Positions 24,641 to 33,020 of a stretch of 56,844 nucleotides of DNA are shown here, piece by piece (the first letter of the stretch is position 1; each line of letters begins with the position of its first letter). The notes below the pieces were generated by a model, which ran no database searches, was not told the origin of the DNA, and worked only from the letters and a program-made list of their open reading frames with translations. Origin of the DNA: Deltaproteobacteria bacterium (GTDB lineage: Bacteria > Desulfobacterota > Dissulfuribacteria > Dissulfuribacterales > QOAL01); assembly GCA_015494395.1 (NCBI GenBank), contig WGBG01000172.1, forward strand, positions 1 to 56,844, given 5' to 3'. Position numbers and translations under genes: made by a program.

Positions 24641-26056
24641 ATGCCGAACAAAGTTATTTCAAATTCCAGTGAGGTTCCTGTAGAAGGATATATGGACCGC
24701 CTTCTTAAGGCAGGCCAGAATGGAACCCTTACCTACGAGGTACTAAACGATCTCATCCCCGATCAAATCAAGGATCCGGAAAAACTGGAGGAGATTTTTG
24801 ATCTTCTGTGCAATAACAACATAGAGGTCCTTTCTGAGAAAAACGTTCCGGCAGACACCCCGAAGGCAGAGTTTGAGCCAGCCGTAAGCCAGCCAATAGG
24901 TGAGGAAGCTGACAAGACAGTCCACATATCCGTTGAGATGCCGGCTGCAGCGCCGGAGGAAGAGACAAAGAAACAGGGTGTAGTCCTGGATTCCGGCGGA
25001 TATACCGACTCTGAGGAAATAACCACCACATATCTCAGGGAGATGGGTCGTTATGAGCTCCTTACCCCTGAAAAGGAAGAGGATCTGAGCCGCACCATTA
25101 GGGACGGCTTTAACGGCATCATTGACTCGATTATGTCGCATCCCAGTAAAATCGAGGAGCTGGAGACGCTAAGGGAACAGATAGCAATCTGGCGCCGTCG
25201 TGACCCCTCCCTGAAACCCAAAAAGCAGCAGCTCAATCACCTGGTGGTTACCGTCTATAAAATTGCTGAAAAGTATGCAACGGACATCTCCATCCAGCAC
25301 CTGAAGAGCGAAGTCAAGAGACACCAGGAACGCATTGAACGTGCCAAGGATGAGATGATAAATGCCAACCTGAGGCTTGTGGTTAGCATTGCCAAGCGGT
25401 ACATGCACCAAGGGCTCTCCCTTGCTGACCTGATTCAGGAGGGGAATCTTGGGCTTATGAGGGCGGTTTTCCGATTTGATTACACAAAGGGCAACAAGTT
25501 CTCCACATACGCAAGCTGGTGGATACGCCAGGCAATTACCAGGGCAATCCTTGATAAAACCAGGACAATCAGGCTGCCGGTCCATTTTCTCGAGCTCAGA
25601 AGCCAGTTTTTCAAGGCCTTTTATGCAATGCTCAAGGAACTTGGGAGGGAGCCTACACCAATTGAGATTTCAGAACGTACCGGCCTTCCCATGGAGAAAA
25701 TACTCTCCATACTTGAGGCATCCCGTGAGCCGGTATCCCTTGAGACTCCTGTGGGAGATGAAGACAGCACCCTTGGCGACTTTATTGAAAACAAAGAGGC
25801 GGCATCTCCCTATGAGACTGTAAAAGACAGGGAGCTTACGGAGCGCATTAAAAGCATCCTTGCCACCCTGAGTCCAAGAGAGGAGAAGATAATTCGTCTG
25901 CGTTTCGGGATTGGTGAAGACAGTGAATATACGCTGGAAGAGATAGGAAAGCGTTTTAATGTGTCCCGTGAGCGAATAAGGCAGATTGAGAAGAAGGCCC
26001 TTAACAGGCTTCGTCATTCAAGCCGCAGAGACAGGCTTAAATATTTTCTTGACTAA
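24641..26056 (+). CDS. rpoD: Primary sigma factor RpoD (sigma-70)
   Basis: The 471-aa protein directs RNA polymerase to housekeeping promoters. Region 1.1 is present at the N terminus ([20 protein letters not shown]), then 1.2 ([17 protein letters not shown]), region 2 ([35 protein letters not shown]), region 3 (LREL-type stretch and [13 protein letters not shown]) and region 4 ([19 protein letters not shown]). The non-conserved region between 1.2 and 2 is short, so the protein is smaller than the 613-residue E. coli factor. The usual dnaG neighbour is absent. tpiA follows after 24 bases. GAAGAGG lies upstream of the ATG. Confidence 0.97.
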   Translation: MPNKVISNSSEVPVEGYMDRLLKAGQNGTLTYEVLNDLIPDQIKDPEKLEEIFDLLCNNNIEVLSEKNVPADTPKAEFEPAVSQPIGEEADKTVHISVEMPAAAPEEETKKQGVVLDSGGYTDSEEITTTYLREMGRYELLTPEKEEDLSRTIRDGFNGIIDSIMSHPSKIEELETLREQIAIWRRRDPSLKPKKQQLNHLVVTVYKIAEKYATDISIQHLKSEVKRHQERIERAKDEMINANLRLVVSIAKRYMHQGLSLADLIQEGNLGLMRAVFRFDYTKGNKFSTYASWWIRQAITRAILDKTRTIRLPVHFLELRSQFFKAFYAMLKELGREPTPIEISERTGLPMEKILSILEASREPVSLETPVGDEDSTLGDFIENKEAASPYETVKDRELTERIKSILATLSPREEKIIRLRFGIGEDSEYTLEEIGKRFNVSRERIRQIEKKALNRLRHSSRRDRLKYFLD

Positions 26057-26080
26057 TATTTAGATGAGGAGGGGGTAATT

Positions 26081-26842
26081 ATGAGAACTCCCATTATGGC
26101 AGCAAACTGGAAGATGCACAAGACCGTGCCGGAAACCATGGCATTTCTGGATACATTCATGCCTCTTGTACGTGACCTGCCCCAGGACAGGGAGATAATC
26201 ATTGCACCTCCTTTTACCAGTCTGGAAACAGTATCCAGGGCACTTCTGGGCAGAAAAAATATCAGCGTAGGGGCACAGAACATGCACTTTGAAGAGCAGG
26301 GGGCATTTACCGGGGAGATATCTCCTCTTATGCTTTCTGATCTCAGGGTCAAATGGGTAATTCTTGGCCATTCTGAAAGGCGTCACGTCTTTGGTGAGGA
26401 AGATGAGCTGATTGCAAAAAAGATAACCTCAGCCCTTGCCCATGACATAAAGCCAATTTTTTGTATTGGTGAGACCCTTGAAGAGCGTGAAGCCGGAAAG
26501 ACCCTTGATGTACTTCAGTCCCAGCTTGCCGCTGGATTGGGCAATGTTTCAGATGAACGCATGGCAGATGTGGTAATTGCATATGAACCGGTGTGGGCAA
26601 TAGGAACCGGCAAAACCGCCACCCCTGCACAGGCCCAGGAGGCCCACGAGGCAGTACGTGCCTGGGTTTCCCAACATTTCAATTCGGGTATTGCGGAGCA
26701 AATACGAATATTGTATGGTGGCTCCGTCAAACCGGGAAACGTTGAGGAGCTCATGGCCCTTGAAGACGTTGACGGTGCCCTGGTTGGCGGTGCAGCCCTT
26801 GATCCCGAGAGTTTTGCTGAAATCGCAACCTGCAGTATATAA
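26081..26842 (+). CDS. tpiA: Triosephosphate isomerase
   Basis: This interconverts dihydroxyacetone phosphate and glyceraldehyde 3-phosphate. The 253-aa TIM barrel has NWKMHK at the N terminus, the electrophilic histidine in GHSERR, the catalytic glutamate in AYEPVWAIGTGKTA with the mobile loop, and YGGSVKPGN near the end. The ribosome site GAGGAGGGGG is very strong. It sits between rpoD and secG; the tpiA-secG order is common in bacteria. Confidence 0.98.
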   Translation: MRTPIMAANWKMHKTVPETMAFLDTFMPLVRDLPQDREIIIAPPFTSLETVSRALLGRKNISVGAQNMHFEEQGAFTGEISPLMLSDLRVKWVILGHSERRHVFGEEDELIAKKITSALAHDIKPIFCIGETLEEREAGKTLDVLQSQLAAGLGNVSDERMADVVIAYEPVWAIGTGKTATPAQAQEAHEAVRAWVSQHFNSGIAEQIRILYGGSVKPGNVEELMALEDVDGALVGGAALDPESFAEIATCSI

Positions 26843-26904
26843 GCAGTATATAAATAATTAAAAATATGCGGCACGTCGTCACATGGCTGTGCCGGAGAGA
26901 TTGC

Positions 26905-27489
26905 ATGTACACAATAGTTGTCACAGTTCACATAATAGTCTGCATTATCCTTGTCCTGACAGTCCTTCTGCAGCAGGGCAAGGGTGCTGAAGTCGGTGCT
27001 GTTTTTGGTTCAAGCGAGGCAATGTTCGGAAGCAGCGGACCTGCATCTGCCCTGAACAAGGTCACCACGGTAGTTGCCATAATTTTTATGCTCACATCAC
27101 TGGCGCTGACATACCTTGCTGCTCACAAAAAGGGCGACTCCATCATGGAGGAGGTCAAGGTTGAAGCCCCTGCAGTGCCAGCGCAGAGTCAGCCAGCCAA
27201 TGAACAGCCGGTTGATCAGCCAGTTCAGGATACCACTTCAGCTTCCCCGGCACAGCAGCAGGCAGTGCCTGTTGAACAACCGGCTGCTGTTCCTGCAGGC
27301 CAGGCTGGTGGTGATGTTCAGGGTGAACAGGCGCCTGTTTCAAAATCTACTGTTGACAAGGCCACGGATAATGTTGTAAAAGCCGCATCAACAACTGCAG
27401 GCCAGGTTGAAGAAACTGCCAAGCAGGCAGAAGGCGCAGCAAAAGCTGTTGACAAGGCACAGTCTGCAGGTTCTGAAACAACAAAATAA
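26905..27489 (+). CDS. secG: Protein translocase subunit SecG with long C-terminal tail
   Basis: SecG is a two-helix partner of SecYE. The helices are at about residues 2-22 and 50-70 and the family motif LLQQGKGAEVGAVFGSSEAMFG lies between them (given here in part as QQGKGAEVGAVFG). I take ATG 26905, with GGAGAG six bases before it, over the frame opening at 26866. The protein is 194 aa, whereas typical SecG is 75-120 aa: from about residue 85 there is a Pro-, Gln-, Ala- and Val-rich tail ending in AAKAVDKAQSAGSETTK. Such tails occur in delta-proteobacterial SecG but their role is unknown. It follows tpiA by 62 bases. Confidence 0.93.
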   Translation: MYTIVVTVHIIVCIILVLTVLLQQGKGAEVGAVFGSSEAMFGSSGPASALNKVTTVVAIIFMLTSLALTYLAAHKKGDSIMEEVKVEAPAVPAQSQPANEQPVDQPVQDTTSASPAQQQAVPVEQPAAVPAGQAGGDVQGEQAPVSKSTVDKATDNVVKAASTTAGQVEETAKQAEGAAKAVDKAQSAGSETTK

Positions 27490-27494
27490 AAAAT

Positions 27495-27581
27495 GCCGAG
27501 GTGGTGGAATTGGTAGACACGCTATCTTGAGGGGGTAGTGGGCAACCGCCCGTGGGGGTTCGAATCCCCCCCTCGGCACCA
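27495..27581 (+). tRNA. tRNA-Leu (anticodon GAG)
   Basis: The acceptor arms GCCGAGG and CCTCGGC pair fully, and the CCA end is encoded (27579-27581). The anticodon stem is CTATC / GGTAG with loop TTGAGGG, so the anticodon is GAG, reading CUC and CUU. The long variable arm (TGGGCAACCGCCCG) and the GGGGGTTCGAATCCCCC T arm confirm a class II leucine tRNA. It lies 5 bases after secG and may be co-transcribed with it. Confidence 0.97.
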
Positions 27582-27594
27582 TTTGAACAAGATG

Positions 27595-27625
27595 CCCGTA
27601 ATCTCACAAGGTTACGGGTTTTTTT
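27595..27625 (+). terminator. Intrinsic terminator after tRNA-Leu
   Basis: The stem CCCGTAA / TTACGGG with a ten-base loop is followed directly by seven T residues. It closes the rpoD-tpiA-secG-tRNA stretch. Confidence 0.92.
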
Positions 27626-27645
27626 ATTGGAAACAGGAGGAGAAA

Positions 27646-27972
27646 GTGAGACAGTACATTATTGACGAACTGGGTTCAGATGCCATTAAAAGGGTATCAG
27701 ACTACCTTCAGGGGCACTGCGAGTCCTCCGGCCTTAACAATCTCTTCTGGCTCCAGATGCCTGAAGACATACTTTCACCTGAACAGTATTCACACAAGGC
27801 TTGTCAGCCCCATTGTGTGGGCATTGAGGTGGGAGATAAATTTGTATGTTTTGAGATGCTTGTAAGGAGCAGGAATAGCCTTAAGTGTAACTGCATAGCA
27901 TACGCCACACCCCAGCAGAGGGAGTTTATACTTTCATTTGCTGACAGGCTGGCAAAGGAAACAGGTATATGA
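27646..27972 (+). CDS. Conserved-looking protein of unknown function (108 aa)
   Basis: I do not recognise it. A GTG at 27646 follows an excellent ribosome site (AGGAGGAG) and fits the codon pattern; the open frame extends upstream into the tRNA, which cannot be coding. The protein is mixed alpha/beta and cysteine-containing (HCESSG, KACQPHCVGIEVG, LKCNCIAY), so it could bind a metal. It overlaps the next gene by four bases (ATGA), which implies a joint function with the HAD-like protein. Confidence 0.75.
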   Translation: MRQYIIDELGSDAIKRVSDYLQGHCESSGLNNLFWLQMPEDILSPEQYSHKACQPHCVGIEVGDKFVCFEMLVRSRNSLKCNCIAYATPQQREFILSFADRLAKETGI

Positions 27973-29072
27973 TCCAGGTAAATCTTGACTGCGAAGGCCC
28001 CATTACCCAGAATGATAATGCCTATGAACTATGCCAGGCATACATACCGGATGGTGGTGATTTCTTTGCAAGGATAAGCAAGTATGATGATTTTCTGGCA
28101 GATGTTGAAAAGCGTCCTGGATACAAGGCAGGGGACACTCTGAAACTTGTTCTTCCTTTTCTGAAGGCATGGGGTGTAACCTCTGAAATGATGGAAGATT
28201 TCTCCACGAAGACCCTGCGCCTTCTTCCTGGCACTGAAACCATGCTTCCTGCCATCACAGCCAGGCACCATGCCTTTATTATCAGCACCAGCTACAGGCC
28301 CTATCTTGATGCCCTGTGCAGGGCTACAGGTTTTCCTGCTGAAAATATATACTGCACAGATGTCAACCTGGATAAATATGAAATCCCTGAAGGTGAGATA
28401 GCCACACTGAAAAAACTGACCAGAGAGATTGTGGCACAGCCCATTCTTGAATGGGATCATGGGGTCAAAGGCCGTGAGGATCTTGCCTCTACCCATTTGG
28501 AAACCCTGAAAAGCCTTGATGAAATTTTCTGGGATATTATTCCGTCCATGAAATCCGGTGAGATATTTAATGACGTAAACCCGGTTGGAGGCAGGGAAAA
28601 GGCAGAATCCGTATTAAAAAGCCTGGATCGGACAGGTCTTGAACTTGGAAGGGTGTTTTATGGTGGCGATAGTATTACCGATGTTCAGGCCCTGGAGCTT
28701 GTTGATCAGGGAGGAGGATTAGCCCTTTCATTTAACGGTAACAGTTATTCAATACGCTCTGCAAACTGGGCATGCCTTAGCCCTGATACAATGATAATTG
28801 CTGCACTGGCAGAATATTTTGTGAAATTTGGCATGGAGGGCTTTGGTTCTGTGCCGCTTGACAACCAGGGGGGTATAAAGGGCACGGTGCTGTTGGAGTT
28901 TCTTGAAAAGAATGGCGTTGATTCAAATCTCCTTTCAAACTTTAAAAATATGGATGAAGGTGAACTGCCCGAGCTTTACAATCTTGACAAGGCAGACACA
29001 CCTTCCCTGGTTAAAAAAAGCGAGGCGTTCAGAAAGGGAGTGCGGGGTGTTGCACTTGGCGAGCTTGGATAG
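27969..29072 (+). CDS. HAD-superfamily-like protein
   Basis: The 367-aa protein has a HAD-like start VNLDCEGPITQNDNAYEL, where the classical DxD is DxE, a middle FIISTSYRPYLDAL resembling HAD motif II (S/T), and a late YGGDSITDVQAL motif matching the GDxxxD of motif IV. Similar proteins with LDxEGP starts are found in methanogens and anaerobic bacteria with no proven substrate. The large internal region (about residues 130-220) could be the cap. It is translationally coupled to the 108-aa protein. I would call it a probable phosphatase or phosphotransferase, not more. Confidence 0.65.
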   Translation: MIQVNLDCEGPITQNDNAYELCQAYIPDGGDFFARISKYDDFLADVEKRPGYKAGDTLKLVLPFLKAWGVTSEMMEDFSTKTLRLLPGTETMLPAITARHHAFIISTSYRPYLDALCRATGFPAENIYCTDVNLDKYEIPEGEIATLKKLTREIVAQPILEWDHGVKGREDLASTHLETLKSLDEIFWDIIPSMKSGEIFNDVNPVGGREKAESVLKSLDRTGLELGRVFYGGDSITDVQALELVDQGGGLALSFNGNSYSIRSANWACLSPDTMIIAALAEYFVKFGMEGFGSVPLDNQGGIKGTVLLEFLEKNGVDSNLLSNFKNMDEGELPELYNLDKADTPSLVKKSEAFRKGVRGVALGELG

Positions 29073-29168
29073 CAATTTTAATTAGCCTATTCCGAAAAAT
29101 TATTACCAGCCTTACGTCTTGAAATTGTTACTAAAATATTTCAAAAATTCTGAATTTGGAAAAAAGAC

Positions 29169-29198
29169 TTGATTTCCTGCCCCAATCCCCTCTACAAT
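29169..29198 (+). promoter_or_regulatory. Sigma-70 type promoter for the 102-aa gene
   Basis: TTGATT and TACAAT are separated by 18 bases, a reasonable sigma-70 promoter. Just downstream a 7-bp inverted repeat TTGAACA (29203-29209) and TGTTCAA (29224-29230) lies over or after the start point, and could be an operator. Confidence 0.5.
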
Positions 29199-29275
29199 AA
29201 ATTTGAACAATCCAGCATGGTTATGTTCAATAACCCTGTGGGACTAATGCGTAACTTAAACATACGGAGTTAACT

Positions 29276-29584
29276 ATGGGTAAAATTTTGCCTTTGCAAG
29301 GGCGCACAAGAACAGGGCGGGGCCGAGCCAGAAAACTTGAACATATCAAGGATGAGCTGGTAAGATACCACGGCATTGACCTGGATGAACTTTTGGCATC
29401 GGGCCCGGCAAGTGGGCTTTCTATTGACCAGTTTGAGGAACTTACAGAAAATATTCTTCACACCATAGATGATTTTTGTGAAAATCATCCCCAGGTCACT
29501 GTACACGATGTGCTTTACACACTTGAAAATGTAAAGGATATAATAAAGGACAATCCGGGAGACCCCATTGACAAGGAAGAGTAG
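29276..29584 (+). CDS. Small protein of unknown function (102 aa)
   Basis: I do not recognise it. The N terminus is basic (LQGRTRTGRGRARKLEHIK), the rest acidic and helical, with VTVHDVLYTLENVKDIIKD near the C terminus. The pattern of basic tail and acidic helical body is that of small nucleic-acid or ribosome-associated proteins, but this is only an impression. A promoter-like sequence and an inverted repeat precede it. ACGGAG is a suitable ribosome site. Confidence 0.65.
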   Translation: MGKILPLQGRTRTGRGRARKLEHIKDELVRYHGIDLDELLASGPASGLSIDQFEELTENILHTIDDFCENHPQVTVHDVLYTLENVKDIIKDNPGDPIDKEE

Positions 29585-29607
29585 CAGTTTACAGGCAAGC
29601 AGGCTAC

Positions 29608-29832
29608 CTACAATTTCTTTATCTCTATCTGTTGTGCCTCTTCATGTCTGAGGCTTACATGATATCCTTTAAGCTCATACTCCACCGGGTCCTTTAACGG
29701 TGCATATTTTATAACCTTCACCCTTGCACCTGCAATAAATCCCATCTCAAGCAGGCGTTTCTTAAACGGTCCCTTTGCTTTTATCCTGACAACCTCTCCG
29801 GTTTCTCCAACATTTAACTGATCCAGATTCAT
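29608..29832 (-). CDS. feoA: FeoA-family protein
   Basis: The 74-aa protein is an SH3-like FeoA domain: MNLDQLNVGETGEVVRIKAK opens it, LLEMGFIAGARVKVIKYAPLKDPVEYELKGYHVSLR is the conserved body (only part is quoted by family custom: LLEMGFIAGARV). FeoA assists ferrous iron uptake by FeoB in the cytoplasm. FeoB is not next to it. It stands alone, with an A-element end relic 25 bases upstream of its start. Confidence 0.9.
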   Translation of the reverse strand: MNLDQLNVGETGEVVRIKAKGPFKKRLLEMGFIAGARVKVIKYAPLKDPVEYELKGYHVSLRHEEAQQIEIKKL

Positions 29833-29857
29833 TTCTATCCCCTTGAAAGATTATTTT

Positions 29858-29975
29858 GTATCCATTCAGCGTGTTAAAATGGATTCTCGGTTGTTACTGT
29901 TACGTTCAATTCGTGCGCATGATAGTTATCTTTGTAATATACTGCAATTATGGAAAATTTGTAGTAACTGTTCAG
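29858..29975 (+). repeat. Relics of family A ends
   Basis: GTATCCATTCAGCGTGTTAAAATGG at 29858 is a clear left terminus of family A, and GTAACTGTTCAGC at 29964 is a second terminus in the same orientation. The internal hairpin is gone and I find no target duplication. These are probably decayed pieces of one or two insertions. Confidence 0.5.
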
Positions 29976-29983
29976 CCCAAAAT

Positions 29984-30055
29984 CCGGTCATGATTGGATC
30001 ATAACCGGTTTCATTGGAAAAACATCATGAAATCTGGTATCCTGCTAGCAGGATA
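29984..30055 (+). promoter_or_regulatory. Cluster of three palindromes upstream of the SLOG gene
   Basis: Three inverted repeats follow one another within 72 bases: CCGGTCATGAT-TGG-ATCATAACCGG (29984-30008, one mismatch in 11 bp), TTTCAT...ATGAAA (30009-30032), and TATCCTGCTAGCAGGATA (30038-30055, perfect 18-base palindrome). They end 37 bases before the start codon of the SLOG gene. They may be operators for dimeric regulators or, in RNA, adjacent hairpins. Confidence 0.65.
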
Positions 30056-30092
30056 ACCCGGATGTTCCCATTTCATTAAGGAGTAAGTTTTC

Positions 30093-30479
30093 ATGGCTAA
30101 AATAGCTGTTGGTGGTTCCAGAAGTTTTGATTCCTATGAGCTTGTCAAGGATGTGCTTGATATGCTCCTGGTAAGCGGAGATACCCTCTATTCCGGAAAT
30201 GCACCAGGTGCAGACCGCCTTGGAGAGCGTTATGCAGAGGAAAACGAAATTGATTGGAAAATTATCCCGTCTGAATGGGATAAGCACGGTCTCAAGGCAA
30301 CAATGATGAGAAATGAGGTGCTGCTGAAGGCCTCTGACTGTGTCATTATATTCTGGGACAGGAAATCTGAGGGTTCAAAACACATGATAGATATTGCCAT
30401 GAGGGCAAAGAAGCTTCTTGCAGTGGTATATCCGGACGGGACCCTCAAGCTGCACATGAATCCGAGGAAATTGCCCTGA
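30093..30479 (+). CDS. YspA/DUF2493-like SLOG-family protein
   Basis: The 128-aa protein has a Rossmann-like nucleotide-binding fold of the SLOG superfamily (YpsA, DprA, LOG relatives): KIAVGGSRSFDSYELV at the start, YSGNAPGADRLGERYAEEN with the conserved GADR, and CVIIFWDRKSEGSKHMIDIA. SLOG proteins bind nucleotide-derived ligands and several act in phage defence or stress signalling; the ligand here is unknown. AAGGAG precedes the ATG. It stands alone, preceded by an unusual set of three palindromes, and is convergent with the arnD-like gene. Confidence 0.85.
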   Translation: MAKIAVGGSRSFDSYELVKDVLDMLLVSGDTLYSGNAPGADRLGERYAEENEIDWKIIPSEWDKHGLKATMMRNEVLLKASDCVIIFWDRKSEGSKHMIDIAMRAKKLLAVVYPDGTLKLHMNPRKLP

Positions 30480-30492
30480 GCTTTCAGGTTAG

Positions 30493-31398
30493 TCAGACAG
30501 ACGAGGCCACAGTACCAGCCCTGCCAGGCAGTGTTAGTCGGGTAAAATCCCTGAGAGGGATTTTTGCTTTCTGGGCCAGGAGTCCATCTGCCATTTGGCC
30601 AATTGTTATGCACCCGTCATGGGCATAGAGAAGTCTTTGCAGAAATTCATTAAAAAATGATGAAAAAAGACCTCCTTCCACCTCGGCATGGACAGCAAGC
30701 ACCGGGTAAGGCTCTGCTGACAGGGCATTAAGCAGTGCATCTGAAATTTCCTGCTTTTCCCTGATGCCTGCAGCCAGAAGTTCTTCAATACAGGGGCCTG
30801 TGGTGGGAATCTGTAGCAGGTTAATGGCCCGGTTCCCGACCCTTAGAAAACAGGGTGGGCCTTCTCTCAAATCACTTGCCCAGTCAAGTCCAAGACCAGC
30901 CTCCACTTCAAGGCTCAATTCCGTTGCCTGCCATCCCGGGGCTGCAACCGCATGGGGTCTGTTGCCCAGTATCTTTTCATATTCATTAAAGGCTTTGGCA
31001 AACTCTGCCCTTATCTGTTCCTCAGACATCTCCTCAAGATGGTCCTGCCATAACCTGTGATCCCATGCGTGAACCACACACTCATGGCCCTCATTCACAA
31101 TATCTCTTACAAGCTCCGGAAATGCTGATGCGATGGGACGCGCAGGAAGAAGGGTGCCTGATAGCACTGTCCGCCACCCGTAGAGACTGGGCGCCCCGGT
31201 TGTAAGCATCTTTTTAAGAAAGGCCGGGTCTTTGAATAATCGGAAGATTGCCTTTCCTGCATTGTCAGGCCCAAAGGAAAGGCAGAATGTTGCCTTAAGC
31301 CCATGTTGTTCAAGGATATCAAGCAGAACAGGCACACCATCCCGCATACCCTCATGGGTATCAACATCAATTTTTAATGCAACTGGATTGGCCTTCAT
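30493..31398 (-). CDS. arnD: ArnD-like polysaccharide deacetylase/deformylase
   Basis: The 301-aa protein matches ArnD, which removes the formyl group from undecaprenyl-phosphate-4-formamido-arabinose in lipid A modification. The metal motif is in LKIDVDTHEGMRDGVPVLLD and ECVVHAWDHRLWQDH; TFCLSFGPDNAGKAI is also ArnD-like. It lies 33 bases after the ArnB-like aminotransferase gene and shares its direction. ArnA, ArnC and ArnT are not in this window, so the pathway may be split, or the enzyme may serve another amino sugar. Confidence 0.85.
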   Translation of the reverse strand: MKANPVALKIDVDTHEGMRDGVPVLLDILEQHGLKATFCLSFGPDNAGKAIFRLFKDPAFLKKMLTTGAPSLYGWRTVLSGTLLPARPIASAFPELVRDIVNEGHECVVHAWDHRLWQDHLEEMSEEQIRAEFAKAFNEYEKILGNRPHAVAAPGWQATELSLEVEAGLGLDWASDLREGPPCFLRVGNRAINLLQIPTTGPCIEELLAAGIREKQEISDALLNALSAEPYPVLAVHAEVEGGLFSSFFNEFLQRLLYAHDGCITIGQMADGLLAQKAKIPLRDFTRLTLPGRAGTVASSV

Positions 31399-31431
31399 AA
31401 AAAAATAACCGGGTTTGGAAAATTTATGAGT

Positions 31432-32610
31432 TTATTTGCGAAATTTTGAAATCAGTTTTTTCAGGGCATTAATTACATCTTTCTGGTCATCTTCTGTAAT
31501 AAGCGGGTATAGAGGAATAGAAAAAAGTCTATCACTGTTCCACTCTGATTCCGGAAGGATACCAGGGCGGTAGCCATATTTCTCCCGATAGTATTGCTGC
31601 AAATGAACTGCGGGAAAATGGAGCCCAATGCCTATATTCTCCTGCTGCATGGCGGCAATGAACTCATCCCGGCTCACTGTAACAGCATCTGTATCAAGGC
31701 GGACAATGAAGAGGTGCCATGCATGAACATGGGGATACTCCACCAGGGAGAGCGGCATAATTTCAGGAATTTCCTGCAACATTTCAAGGTAGTTCAGGGC
31801 CAGCGCCTTTCGCCTAGCATTAAACTCATCCAGCCTGGCAAACTGGTGAATGCCTATTGCTGCCTGAAGATCAAGCATGTTGTACTTGAATCCCGGCTCT
31901 GTCACCTCATACTGGGGAATCCCGCCTTTGGCGTATCGCTTCCAGGCATCACGGGAGATGCCATGAAAGCGGAGCCTTCGCATTCTGTCTGCCCACTGGT
32001 CATTATTGGTGAGAATCATGCCGCCTTCACCTGTGGTGATGTTTTTAATAGGGTGGAAGCTGAATATCGCAGCCTCTGAGCCAACGCCTATCTTTTTCTC
32101 CTTGTACTCAGTACCCACTGCATGTGCCGCATCTTCAATGAGGTGGATATTGTGCCTGGAGCATAATGTCTTGAGTGCGTCCAGGTCACTGGGGGCGCCG
32201 GCAAAATGAACCGGGATTACTGCCCTTGTCCGCTCTGTGATTTTTTCAGCTACTGCATCAGCATCAATCTGGAGGGTATCTCGTTGAACATCTGCAAATA
32301 CCGGCGTTGCTCCGCAGATTTCTATGTTATTTACTGTGGATGGCCAGGTTATGGACGATGTGATAATCTCATCACCAGGTTTCAGATCAAGGCAGCACAG
32401 CACAAGATTAAGCCCTGATGTTGCAGAATTTACAGCTACTGCATTGGCCCCTTCAGCCCAGGCCGAAAACTGTTCCTCAAACCTTGCTACCTTTGGGCCA
32501 GTGGTAATCCAGCCGCTTTGAAGGCTGTCAACCACCTCGTTAATCTCTGCATCTCCAATGGTTGGTCTGGAGAAGGAGAGGAAATTCTCTCGAACAGGTC
32601 TGTTATCCAT
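31432..32610 (-). CDS. arnB: ArnB-like DegT/DnrJ/EryC1 aminotransferase
   Basis: The 392-aa PLP enzyme transfers an amino group from glutamate to a keto-sugar nucleotide. SRPTIGDAEINEVVDSLQSG and WITTGPKVARFEE are typical of ArnB, and the PLP lysine lies in FSFHPIKNITTGEGG. I chose the ATG at 32610, whose A is also the last base of the flippase stop codon (TGATG), because the longer frame to 32670 adds 20 residues outside the family. Together with ArnD and an ArnE/F-like flippase it suggests 4-amino-4-deoxy-arabinose or a related amino sugar on lipid A. Confidence 0.88.
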   Translation of the reverse strand: MDNRPVRENFLSFSRPTIGDAEINEVVDSLQSGWITTGPKVARFEEQFSAWAEGANAVAVNSATSGLNLVLCCLDLKPGDEIITSSITWPSTVNNIEICGATPVFADVQRDTLQIDADAVAEKITERTRAVIPVHFAGAPSDLDALKTLCSRHNIHLIEDAAHAVGTEYKEKKIGVGSEAAIFSFHPIKNITTGEGGMILTNNDQWADRMRRLRFHGISRDAWKRYAKGGIPQYEVTEPGFKYNMLDLQAAIGIHQFARLDEFNARRKALALNYLEMLQEIPEIMPLSLVEYPHVHAWHLFIVRLDTDAVTVSRDEFIAAMQQENIGIGLHFPAVHLQQYYREKYGYRPGILPESEWNSDRLFSIPLYPLITEDDQKDVINALKKLISKFRK

Positions 32611-32984
32611 CAGGCAGCACTCCTGGTAATAAGATAGACTCCAAGGCATATGACAATTATTCCTGCCCACCTCACAGGGGTAAGTGCCTCATCAAAAAAA
32701 TACTTTCCCGCAAAGGCTGTAACAATATAGCCAACGCTCAGAAGTGGATATGCATAACTTACCTCCACCCGTGAAAGCACCATAAGCCACACAACAACGC
32801 TTATAACGTAACATGCAAGGCCTGCTATTACAAAAGGGTTAAGGGCGACCCGGTATGCAATGGGAAGGATATTTTCCATTGAAAACTGAAAGTGCCCGAT
32901 GGTGCTCATGCCTTTTTTAAGGGCAAGCTGGGCTGCTGCGTTCAGCAGGACACCTGTAAGGATAAGGGGGATGTATCTGTTCAT
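32610..32984 (-). CDS. SMR/EamA-like flippase subunit (ArnE/ArnF type)
   Basis: The 124-aa protein has four membrane helices of the small multidrug resistance fold. ILTGVLLNAAAQLALKKGM, VVWLMVLSRVEVSYAYPLLS and GKYFFDEALTPVRWAGIIVI fit ArnE/ArnF, which move the lipid-linked amino sugar across the inner membrane. The start I use is ATG 32984 (MNRYIPL); an ATG four codons earlier is possible. Its stop overlaps the ArnB start. Only one such subunit is present, so it may work as a homodimer. Confidence 0.82.
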   Translation of the reverse strand: MNRYIPLILTGVLLNAAAQLALKKGMSTIGHFQFSMENILPIAYRVALNPFVIAGLACYVISVVVWLMVLSRVEVSYAYPLLSVGYIVTAFAGKYFFDEALTPVRWAGIIVICLGVYLITRSAA

Positions 32985-33020
32985 ATCATTTACCAACCTT
33001 CGTTCACCTCTGTCACAAGG

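Noticed and set aside
27538-27645. Extended start of the 108-aa protein
   Set aside because: It runs through tRNA-Leu and its terminator; a GTG with a strong ribosome site follows.
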